From: Siderastrea radians
Taxonomy: Eukaryota; Cnidaria; Anthozoa; Scleractinia; Rhizangiidae
Length of the DNA: 64,000 bases
Direction of reading: 5' to 3'
NCBI GenBank assembly: GCA_964017195.1
Contig: OZ024896.1
Location: 32,207,807 to 32,271,806, forward strand
Within the stretch, counting starts at the first letter, position 1, and every line of letters begins with the position of its first letter. The notes beneath the pieces are model-generated. The model worked only from the letters and a program-made list of their open reading frames with translations. It searched no databases and was not told where the DNA came from. Positions 44,432 to 56,400 of the stretch are shown piece by piece. A program made the translations under genes and the position numbers.

Positions 44432-47400
44432 ATGTCCTCCGCTCAAGATTCTTGCCCCATCGTGTCCACAAGCTGGCTAAACAGCAAACTGCAGAACGAT
44501 GAGACTGGGGTAACGGCTCTTTTAGACGCGACCTGGTTCCCTGACAAGGATGCTTCAGAAGATTTCGCGAAGTAAGTGGTCTTCTTACTTAGTAGAAAGT
44601 GTTAAAACTCTTAGTCATTGATCCTTAAAAATCGCACAAAGGGCGCCGAAAACGCTTGCGTTGTGCTGTTAACAGAACAGCCAATACCGGCAGACGATAG
44701 TTTTTCACGAAATCAGTGCAATCCATGTTTCACCGATAAATGGAGTCACGCGAAGAATGTCGTTGAAGGAAGCTTCCATGTTAATTTTTGAGTCGTGGGC
44801 TTATTTGCCCCTTTGAGACTTCTATAAGACATCAATCAGTTGTTGGCTGTTCTAGAAAGTGGTCATTCAAACGAGAGCTACTGAGTGGCAGTTTGCTTTG
44901 GATCTGTTTATTTCGTCGTATTTTTCACTTGAACTTGACACTTTTGGTTGTGAAAGGCACCGGTTAAGCTACATTTCCACACCCTGTGGGCGCCTGATCA
45001 CGTGTGCGCGATACACGTATGCGTAATGCATATCATTACGATATCGCCACTATTTTTGCGGTGGACATATCCTTAAAAGAACTTTTATTCTGTTTCTTTC
45101 TTTATCAGTTAATTCGATCAATTCACAGTAACTAATTAGAGGGTTTACTTGCTTTAAGTATTTCAAAAACATAGACACATACGTGCGTGCACGACACAAC
45201 ATTAAATAATAATTTAACAAAACACAAAATGAATAATGTTAAATAACCGGCGGGCATTAACAGCCTCACCGCATGTGCTATTATTAGGCACTGATTTTAT
45301 AAAAAGCCTTGAATTTCCATTTTTAAAGTAAAACAACCTTGGGCATTGATCACGAGAGGGCAGAATTTCATGCCAAGGTTAAACTAATCATCGGTCGGAA
45401 CTGTTTTAACCACGATATTGTAAGCTGGGCATGAACCATGATTTAAACATGTCACTTACATATTTCCCATATTTCACTGCGACTCAATTTTCCGAGTCAT
45501 CCTCATAAAACAACTTCTGTTTACTATTAAAAGACTAATAAAATCAAATGCTTGAATTTCAATCAATTTGACAACTGTGGGCGTTGAACGCGAGAGAGCA
45601 AAAGTCCATGCCAAGGTGAGACTAATCACTAATGAAAACTTTACCTTGTCAAACCTCGGTGCATAATGTGCTTCTACCTTTTGACTGGGGAACAGGAGGA
45701 TGGGAACCCGGAAAGAATAGCACCTTCTTTTGTTACATTTCTGACTGTAAAGGACTGTAATTTCAGGAAACACATTACTACCGCTACCTACATGAATATG
45801 TTCGCTGGAGTGGAGAATACGCCCTTGTACCCTCGGAACATTCCAAATGAAGCGACCTTCCAGGCCAATGCCAGAGGCAGTGCAGTTAACAGCAACGACC
45901 ATGTTGTCATTTATGAAAACACTGGGATGTTTGGATACTTCATGGGTGCAAGAACTTGGTGGATGTTTAAGGTTTGTATCCAAGGTGGTGTTTGGAGATT
46001 GGGGATGAGTCCTCTTTATGATCTATCAATGTTTCTTTCGCCGGGCATTGGTCAAAACACACCACGTGACGAAATATTCTTTGATTAAAATTTTGAGATA
46101 CCCCTGGGTAGAATCCACTAGGAGCCATATTGCAACAATGATTTATCTTAACCCCTGAAAAAAATTCAGTGGTTCATGCGAGATTCGAGCACGCGAGTTT
46201 TCGGTTGCTAGTCCACTGCTCTAACACCTGAGATACCAAATCGCGATGGGAACTGCGCATGGATGAAGAGGAATTTCTACGACAAACATGCGTAACATGT
46301 ATTACATACAATGATCAAATAATTAAGGATGACAGTGTTTGGATTCCATATAAGAATCGTTTTCAGGCCATATCAAATAAAAAGATATATTGCAGCACTG
46401 ATAAATCCTAACCGCTGAAGAAATTTGGTGGCTAACGCCCCATCCACATAAATTTGTTTTCGAAATCCTCCGTTTTAGAGCCTCGAAAACAAATTATAAG
46501 ATCTGCGTCCACACTAGCGTTTTCACACCGCTTTCCACCGTCCATGCTAGGGAGTGATATTGAAAGATGCGTCGGGTATGCGTTCCCAGGCTTTTTTCCG
46601 AACTCTTTGCCGTTTTGTGCGCATGCTTCAATAACACCCGCGATACTTCTGAAGGCTGCATAATAAGCTGTGACAGCAACGTTTTCGGAAAGTTCCGTTA
46701 TTGCCGTCCGCGCCGAAACGATAGACCTCCGTTTTAAAAAGTCTTCGTTTTGAGAGCGTTTTAGAAAACTTCCCTTTCTTTGAAAAACATCTCAGTCTGT
46801 TTTCGATCTCTTTAAAGGCTGGTTTCCATATGATCGCTACGATCGCTGCGATCGCTAGAAAAAAAAAGGTTCAGTAATCGTTGCACACATGTGGAAATCA
46901 CTCTTTAGTGATCGAAGCGATCATGGCAATCAAATGGAACCAGACTGTACGGAAACCAGCCTTAACGTAGACGGTCGGCAAAAACGCATAAAAAAGTAAA
47001 CAATGAAAAAAACAGTGGTACAGGAAAAAAGAGGCGTTTTATTCCAATATTTCTTTCCGTTAGCGAATTGCGATTTAACCAAAACCATCGTAAGCCTTGT
47101 AACGTTCAACATTTTATGTATCTCACTGAGGAAGGACGGCATCCTGTCCGAAATATTGGAATAACACATGTATGTTTTCCTGTACCACTGGGTTTTTTAT
47201 TCTCTACTTTAAAGATATTTTTCCAGTGAAGGTCCGCCGCGTCGCTGATCCAGGAACAGTTCTCCGAGTATGTGCAGCTTCACATAAAAAAGTGTGCATT
47301 TTCAAACAAAAACACATTAGCGTGGACGGGGTATAAGTTGTTTTCTAAAGACGCAACTCGTTTTACTTTTGTTTTTCACAGCTGTTTGGTCACGACAATG

Positions 47401-50400
47401 TCTCAGTACTGGACGGAGGATTAGAAAGGTGGATTGCTGATGGCTACGATACAACCAATATGATGGTTAAGAAAAAGGTAATGTCGATTTTCGACAAAGC
47501 ATCAAAGGCTGCTAGAAAAATTCCATTCATTTCTGCATATGAGTCAATCTAACTTATCTTTGTATCTCAGGAAGGAGACTTCACAGCAAAGTTCAATCCG
47601 AAGTGGATCGTAAAGTTTGAAGACATGGTAGAAAACCTTACTTCACGAAAAGCACAAGTTTGTGACAGCCGCGGCCCTGCCATGTACAACCGTTCACCAG
47701 AGGGTAAAAGGGATGAAAATTTTAATGGTTGAAAGAAGAGAGAGGGTTCTCTTCTATCCCTTTTTTCTTCCGAGTCTCCCGGGATCGAGATAGATAATAG
47801 ATATAGTTCAAACTCGAGACGTTCGTCTAGAATCCAGTTTCTGATGCGGTTGAAACCGAATTATATTTGAATTCACACGTAGAAGCTATCTTCGCTCTAA
47901 TGGAAATTTCTTCCATGTACAAAAATGTTCAAACAGTGACTGAAAGGCTCCCATGTCCTTTAATTTGGTTGAAAAAGAAAAAAATCCTTCGCTCGCCGAT
48001 ATTTTTCGCGTTATTTTTCCTCGGCGGAGGAGCCTGTTCACAGGGTAATTTTGGACGATAGAGAGCTACGCCAATAGTTATGGTTCAGCCACTGCTGGAA
48101 ACACAGAAAGGTCTTTAGTGCTGAAACCATTCCTGCAGTCTGTTTTATTACCGCCTCATAAAAACGATTTCCAAACAGTTGTTGACTCTACATTAACGCT
48201 ACAACATGACGGTTTTTAATGAGTGTCCTAAAACCAAAGCCATCGCAGTTACTTTGGCAACTGAAATCACAGCAGTCGTCAAGAACACAACAAGTCAATC
48301 AGCTTGAGAAAAATACATGTGAATCAAGGTTCCTGCTGTAGCTGGCGTCAAGTGCGGGAAAACGCGTGCGAAACAAGTCACAATTAGTTTTGCTACTTTT
48401 TAAAACAGGAGCCATAATCGGGGATGGAGACCGTAACTAATTGCCATTTTCAGTAGTGGCGCTGGCCCCATCGAAAAAGACAAATGTGCTATTTTTAGAA
48501 AAAATTGCGCCATCGCGCGTGACACACGCGCGTGTGTGTTGCGAGGACTCCGAGCAGAGAAAAACAAACAAAATGGCGTCGGAAATTACCTTCGTTGGAG
48601 ATGAATAAATTCAATTTCTGTCATCAGTGTCACTTCCTAATTTGAGGCAAGCCCTTGGGGAGAACGTTCTGGTTAGTGACTCTGGATATGAGGATTACAC
48701 AAGTGATTCCGATGATGGCAGTGAGAACATTTTAGAAAAATCCTGTGGCGAAGATGTGTCGGACATGTCGGACGAGGATTTCCCCGTTAGACGGAAGAAA
48801 CATTTTACGGGCAAAAAAGGCGTCGAACTACGAAATAATCAGTTGAAGGCGAATCAGGCAGAAAAAGGGAAAATACATCTCGAATATATATTTCCTCTGA
48901 GGACGCACAGAGATTGAAGGGCAGCCGCAAAGAGTGTAAAATGATTTTCCAAGTACGTACTGAAGAAAAGTAACGCACTGATAAATCGTTGTCACTTTTT
49001 CCACTTCAAAAGAAAATAGTAACATATATTCAAATACCGAGTCAGTAAAGAAAATGTTTGTCGAGATTTCTCAGCGTATGTTTTCTGAAATAATGCCCGC
49101 CTTTATCGAAATGGCCGAAATGTTTATAATGAAGACAAAGAATAGTGAAAAGCGCGCCTTGTTTTCAATGAAATGCTCTCGTGGTAAAAACACCAAGAGA
49201 AAAAAAACTACTTCTATCTATGAGGAGAAAGATGAAGTGAAACTCCATGCTGCCCTAGTAATTAATATTACTTTCTGGGCAAATTACGAACCTAGAAGGG
49301 ATACATAGCGCAGTGGACGTGGCAAGGGTTTCAACGACAAAGTGAGCTTAATTTTTCAGTTTTCTCTGCCAGCAACCCGGCGAGAAAAATCACTTTGTAT
49401 CGAAGCAAAAGTAAGAAAACATTACAACTGAACGTCACTGAGACACAAATCTAAGTTGTTTCAGAGTGCTTGATTTCTTAGGACGAAAGCATTTAGCGCT
49501 TTGTTTACAATTTCTTTCATCGTCAAGTCAACCACTTGTTCTTAAAATTTCACAAACAGTAGGTTTTATACGGAAGGCTTTGACTCCGAAATAATCGAGA
49601 CAAGACAAAATAAAGCACAGTAAAATGGGAAAGAAGCATTTAATAAAAATTTTTACACTTTTTACGGCGAGTCAGTACAAAAAACATGCAACAGTCTGAA
49701 CAACAAGCATTGAACAAATCCAGTACCAGAAAAGGCGACATTTTTTGGCTATACCACACAAAATTGACACTGGTTTACCTGTACTCGTTGTGGCTCTATC
49801 TGTGTTCCCTTGAGCAGCTCCAGACATTTAGACACAAGTCGGATGCCATGTAAAATACATTGAATCGCTTTCACAGTTGTTTAAGGATGTTCGCGCCAAT
49901 TGTTTCTGCGCATCCTTACTGCGCACGCAATTCACTTCGTGATGTCATACCACGTCATGTATTGAGCGCGCGCGCTGTTGAAGAAATGTAGAGATATTTA
50001 ACAATTATCCTGCGAAATCGCGCGGAATATATATATCTTATTAGACGGTTTAGTGTGTAGTATCGTGGGATATTTTTACGAGTCGCGCCGTATTTTGGCG
50101 AGCCCGTAGGGCGAGTCAAAATACAAGAGACGAGTAAAAATATCCCACGATACTACACACTAAACCGTCTAATAAGGGATTTATTATTCAACTTAGCTAC
50201 AAAATGGAAAAGTGGTTTATAAACTGTCTGAGTTGCGTGACAAACTAACGTGACTTCTGAGCAGCGAGTGAGCGCGCCAGGGGAGTCAGGTTTCGCGCGC
50301 TTGACGTGAGGCTGTTGTTGATTGGTCAAAAACGAAAACTTGTCAAACCTGTCAATCGAGGCTGTCAATCGAGCGAAGCGTCGGGATTTTTTTTCAAACT

Positions 50401-53400
50401 TGCAAGGAAAACAAAGATGGAACAAGGCAAAACTGAATTATTTTCGGGTTTACAGTTAGATGAACAACAATGTTCTTGGTCACCGAGTAAAACTACGAAA
50501 AGAAAGAACTCGACAGAACAAACAGAACTCGAAAGTCAAGTCAAACAAAGTTAAACAGCACTTTAAGCTCAGTCATCTTCGTCCGAATCACTAACCACGG
50601 GTCGTTTTGGAGGAGATAGCGGTGGAGATTACTGACCGACAACAATTGTGCATTTGTTGAAGGCAGCTCCTGAGAAAAGATGGGTTCCGTTTCCTGACTT
50701 TGACAAACAAATGACATAAAAGATTAAGTTCCTCGGCGGGAATTTCTTCAATGGCCCTTGTTTCTTTAACGGACTTGAGGTCAGTTTTTGTCTTTTCTGT
50801 TGCATTTTAATACGTTTCGGTTTTCTTCAATAAATAAAGAAATTTCACTGTCGTCTAGGTCATTGCTTGTCTCTAGGATCTCGTTTTCGTTAAAAACCTC
50901 AAAATTTGGTAAGCATTCATTGTTTTCTTCCGGAAAAACGAGCGTTTCGACCATTTTTTCATCGTTCACCTTGTAAGCCTAAAGCCTGACGTGGCATTTG
51001 TAGAAAACCTGTCAAACCGGTCTTCTGGAGTACAAATACCGTGGGATATTTGTACTCGTTTTGGGTGTTATTTGTACTCTACTGAATGCAGCTGAATAAT
51101 AACACCTGTAATATCATGGGTGACAAATTACTCCTTAATTTTGGCGCGAAATTTTAGCGTTAATTTATAATTTCACATGTGAAATTACAAAATTGCCATG
51201 GCAACGGGCCTACAGCTCAGTGCCAAGACATTACGGATGAAGATGTTTTGTGCAGAATTAGAACTACAGAAATTCTAGAAATATTCGTTGAGGACACAAT
51301 CCGTAATCTGTAAATTTTGTCTTTTAATTGACTGAGCTTCTCAGAAACCAACTGCGAGGCAAAAAGAAGAGATTACTTGTGATAGTGTGACAGCGAAAAT
51401 TGTTGAACGGCAAGCTGGCAGTTGCTGATCGAGTGATTGACCGCGACCTCAGAGAAGTAATTCAGTAATTCAGTGGATTTGGGCACTTCTTCAAATAGAA
51501 TAGAGGTCAGTTTTGTACAAATTTGCTTCCAAAGTTTACTTTCGTTAAAACAAGTTTGCTGTGCGTATTTTGAACTGCATTTGTGAAGCCTTGCTCGATT
51601 GAGCAAGGTGGTGCTCGATTCAATGAATTTGCCGGATAAAACACGGGTAACCTTTGCCGGGCGATTTGTTTTGGTACTTTTCAAGTAAAAATGCAGAGTC
51701 TGGTGTATTTTACTGTCGATTACAAATATTTGAAATCGTCGAAGTGCGGTATAAACTTCCCACAATATTTTTTTCATCATTTCTCTCAGAAAATTGTGAG
51801 CTTGGCCAAACTGTCTGCTTTAAACTTTTCAATGCTTGGAGTTCTCGTTGCGATAAACAAGTCAAAACCGTACGATTGTGAGCGTAATTTGTCACCCATG
51901 ATATTAATAGGTAATCAGATGGTATACTCGTGAAATTGGGAAATAATTTCACTTGCGTTTTGTCAAAATTCCAATAATTTCCCTCGCCTAAAGGCTCGGG
52001 AAATTATTAAAATTTTGACAAAACGCGCGTGAAATTATTTACTAATTTCACTCGTCACCATTTGATTACACATACTTATTATTCAACAAATTGTCACTAT
52101 GCCCATATATGGTAAGGAAGCCCTCAATATCTGTCATCCGTACATGACAGATATCCTGCGATATACGTAAATGACCATATTTGGAAGTGCACTGCAGCTT
52201 TTCTTTCATTGCTTGTTTGGCGGCCATTTTGAAAAGCGAGGCAGTTTTAGCAGTGCTCTCCGGAAATTTTAACTCCCTGGAAGAAACTTTCCACGATTAA
52301 ATGCTCACAAAAGGTCAACAAGTATTTGCTTCAGCTCACAAAGATATCCAGAGGTTGACTTGGAATTCTCATAGTGAGAACTCAACCAAGAAAATGCTAT
52401 TGCGAACGAAGCAGCACACTTGCTCACGGAAAGTTGTGAAGACTAAAGTTGAAAAGATTTTAATTCACAGGAAGAGGACTTATTCTCGGTAAGGTAGCAA
52501 TATTTTTTTACTTTGTCTTGTCATTTCCAAACATGAGTTTGTAAATAAGTCTTTTTAAGTGAACGGTAGTAAACTTCGATTTCTTGAAGTTCTGTTTTGA
52601 TTTTTATTAAGCTTATGTGTTGCTAGCTTTTAGCGTTTTCATCATAGAGCCATAGTTTTTCTCGTTCTCAAAATGGTAGTCGATGGGAATTTGTTGAATA
52701 ATAAAACAATTATCCTGCTCAATCTTGCGGAATATCCCCTAATTTAGCCAACTAGGCCTACGGCCTCGTCGGCTAAGTATCAGGGGATATTCCGCGCGAT
52801 TTCGCAGGATAATTGTTAAATACTTAGCCGACGAGGCCGTAAGCCGAGTTGGCTAAATCAGGGGATATTCCGCAAGATTGAGCAGGATAATTGTTTTATT
52901 ATTCAACAAATTCTCATCGAATACCATTTTCAGAACGAGAAAAACTATGGTTCTATGATGAAAACGCTAAAAGCCAGCAACACATAATAAAAATCAAAAC
53001 AGAACTTCAAGAAATCGAAGATTACTACCGTTCACTTAAAAGGACTTATTTACAAACTCATGTTTGGAAATGATGTGACAAAGTAAAAAAAAAATATTGC
53101 TACCTTACCGAGAATAAGTCCTCTTCCTGTGAATTAAAATCTTTTCAACTTTACAACTTTCCGTGAGCAAGTCTGCTGCTTCGTTCGCAATAGCATTTCC
53201 TTGGGTGAGTTCTCACTATGAAAAGTCCAGGTCAACCTCTGGATATCTTTGTGAGCTGAAGCAAATAATTGTTGACTTTTTGAGAGCATTTAATCGTGGA
53301 AAGTTTCTTCCAGGGAGTTAAAATTTCCGGAGAAAACTGCTAAAACTGCCTCGCTTTTTAAAATGGCCGCCAAACAAGCAATGAAAGAAAATCTGCAGTG

Positions 53401-56400
53401 CACTTCCAAATATGGTCATTTACGTATATCGCAGGATATCCGTCATGTACGGATGACAGATATTGAGGGCTTCCTTACCATATATGGGCATAGTGACAAT
53501 TTGTTGAATAATAAATAGCGCTATTGGGGACTTTAATATCTATGCACGGGTTTAACTCTCTTAAATGTTCGGTGACCCCATATCTTCTTTTGATAGATCA
53601 CTTTCTTTGTCGATTATCTACGTTTTGTGAAAAATTAAAGAAAATCTGTATTGTAGAAGTTTGATTTTTTTCAACTTTTCTGCCCTCGCATCATCGAATT
53701 CTACTATTATTGAAGCTGCACTGTGTTCGTTAAAGTCCATCTTAGAGGTTGAGTTTAACTAAAAGGGTGACACCGGTTCAAATTATTTACTTAACAGACC
53801 CACTTAAGTAAAATTTGACTAAGAAAGTGGGTCTACAGCGAATCATTTTAAATATTTGTCAACTAATGCGCCGACCAATTAGAAACTTCAACATCCCCCC
53901 CCCCGGGCATACCCCGGGCATTTGACTGTGCATCGTGCCCGGGGAGGGGGGAATTTGAACGTTGCGTTGGAAGGGTGGGGAATTTTAACAGGATTTATCT
54001 CTTGTTCTGACGTAATAGGCCCGTGAATTTTTTCGGTTTTTGCTGGGTCTGACGGATTTGCAAGATAGAATTTCGCCTTTGTTAGTGAAAAACTCTTTGA
54101 AAAGGGTCTTTTAAAGAAGATTGAAGGTGTCATTACGGCATATCTCTCTCTGAAAGGCATGTAAAGTCTTTGATTGAAGACCAAATTTGTCTTGGAGGAG
54201 AGGCAGTTCAGTACTAATTGGTGGGGCATTTGAACGGCTTTCTTGCCCCGAGGGGAGGGAATTTGAACAAGCCAATCTTCAAAAGTTCAAATGCCCGGGG
54301 GGTTGCCCGGGTGGGGGGATGTTGAACTTTCGAATTGATCGGCGCATAACGAGCACTGAGACCATGTCGAGTTACGAGGGCCGATTTGTCAAAATTGGGG
54401 TAGTTTTTGACGCGCTTTATTTCGAAAACGAAGTCGGTGTCCCCCCCAATTTTTTTCCATTTCTGACCTAGGTAACTCATTATATGACTGTAGCCAAAGT
54501 ATGAAAAAAATCTGTATTGTAGAAGTTTTTCGCGCGAACGTCCTTACGTGTTATTTTTACCATTCCGTCGGCGGCATCTAAACTAAGAAAAACTGCGTTT
54601 TGTGGTTTGCGTTTAAAAAGTAAGATGGTGAATTCTAATGTTCCTCACCTCCGTAGTCTTGTTTCCGTGAGCTGCATAGTAATTATCGTTCAAGTTTAAT
54701 TATTAATCCTGTCGTCAGTTCGATCAAACAAACACATGATGGCTCCGTTGTCAGCGTTGTGCGAACGGAGCGATTTCAAACTCGTTCATTTGAACTCCCG
54801 CAGCCATAACGGTGAGATCGTACTGCTTCAATCCGCTTTGAACGACGATTACAACAATTTTCAGGAAAAATCAAACACGTACCACATTTCAGAACCCATA
54901 ATTGGGAGATTTTTCCCAAACCTTGTGCTTGTACGTTCACTTCGGAGGAGTTTCATTGGTTCATTCAGCTCCGCAAAGAAACGCTGCAACACTTCGCAAG
55001 GTTTTGGCGCCTTTTTCGGTCAGTCATGTGATCGCGATGTTTCTCTCTCTTTTTTCTCTCTCTTGATTTTATAGCAATTACTGATTGCGTTTTTAATAAT
55101 AAAAACAATTATGTACTCGGACATCAAATAATTATAACCATCCTGGTCATATCCAGCACGTCCTCGTTGTACGCAAATTTGCGTGTAGCCACGCGCGTTT
55201 ATGACGTTGAGGGTGGCGCAATTTTTTCTAAAAATAGCAAATTTGTCTTTTTCGATGGGGCCGTGTGGACCCTGCGCTTACGGTCTCCGTCCCCGATTAT
55301 GGCTCCTGTTTAAAATCAATCTCAGAGCTTAGCGAAGCAAAACTAAAGTCAACGCGAATGTCAATTGAAAACCACTGCAAAACATTATCTGACTGGGGAT
55401 GACTTTTGTTTGGTTTGAAAATGCCCGTCAGTAATGATTGTAACCAAGAGAAGATAAAGGGGTAAGAGAGCTACTCCCCCCATATAGGCCCTATTCCCAT
55501 CCTAATCCTCTAAAGTTATTTTTAGTAACAAAATTCAAATTTCAAAACGTTATATCTTTTGAGTGCATAAACAAATTTCATTTATTTTTTCAGTTTTGAT
55601 ATCTGTGTAACAAGGTCATTCAGGAACCGACATAAGATAGCCCATAATACTAAAAGCAAAATTTGGCGTCAACTTTGTGACGTCATTTTACCGGCGAAAA
55701 ATGTCCCAATTGGAAATATTAAAATCATGAAATTTTACAGAATGACGAGTTCTATATTGCTGCAAAAATTCAGGTTAATTGCTTTAAAATTCAGTAAGTT
55801 ATTTGAAATTTGAATTTCCCACCATTTGTTACTAAAAATAACTTAAGAGGGATTAGGATGGGGATAGGGCCTGCATGGGGGAGTAGCTCTCTTACCCCTT
55901 TATCCTCTCTTGTTATAACTCCATGTACCGTGTAATAAACGTTGTTGTTGTTGTTGTTGTTGTTGTTTTGTTACGCCATTTTGAACGTATGTGACAATGA
56001 ATGTCCTTGCTACGATAGCTATACCAGTCGCAGCAAAATATTTAGTAGTCTATTCTTACTAAGAACCGATTTTTTAAAAATGTTCAGATCCCAAGAGTGG
56101 TCACTACCCTGGTGCAGTCAACATTCCGTTTCCAAGCCTGTTTAATCCTGAAACCAGAACCCTGAAGACTGTTGATGAACTCAAGAAAGGTAAGGTCCTT
56201 AACAGATGGGGAAGGAGGCGGGGAGGGATAGGGATTCCCGTACAACTTCTTCAACTGACGTTGTAGTTAATGTACCGGTCAAATTGAAGCTTCAACATCC
56301 CCCCTCGGGCAAACCCCGGGCATTGACTGTGCATCGTGCCCGGGGAGGAGGGAATTTGAACGTTGCCTTGGAAGGGTGGGGAATTTGAACCAGATTTATC

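Larger units (their letters stand above)
48404..55310 (+). mobile_element. about 6.9-kb TIR-bounded composite transposon in an intron
   Basis: Terminal inverted repeats of about 110 bp: left 'aacaggagccataatcgggg' through 'agaaaaaattgcgcca', right mirrored from 'tggcgcaattttttctaaaa' to 'ccccgattatggctcctgtt'. Both ends abut TTAA (48400-48403; 55310-55313, within one base), as for piggyBac or Kolobok elements. Near the left end an acidic frame at 48627-48917 (SDSGYEDYTSDSDDGSEN, then DMSDEDFPVRRKK) resembles the acidic N-terminus of piggyBac-type transposases, but no DDD core was found. The interior is occupied by later insertions, listed separately. Confidence 0.65.

Noticed and set aside
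45474..45983. 169-codon minus-strand frame
   Set aside because: Antisense shadow of exon 2 of the sulfurtransferase.
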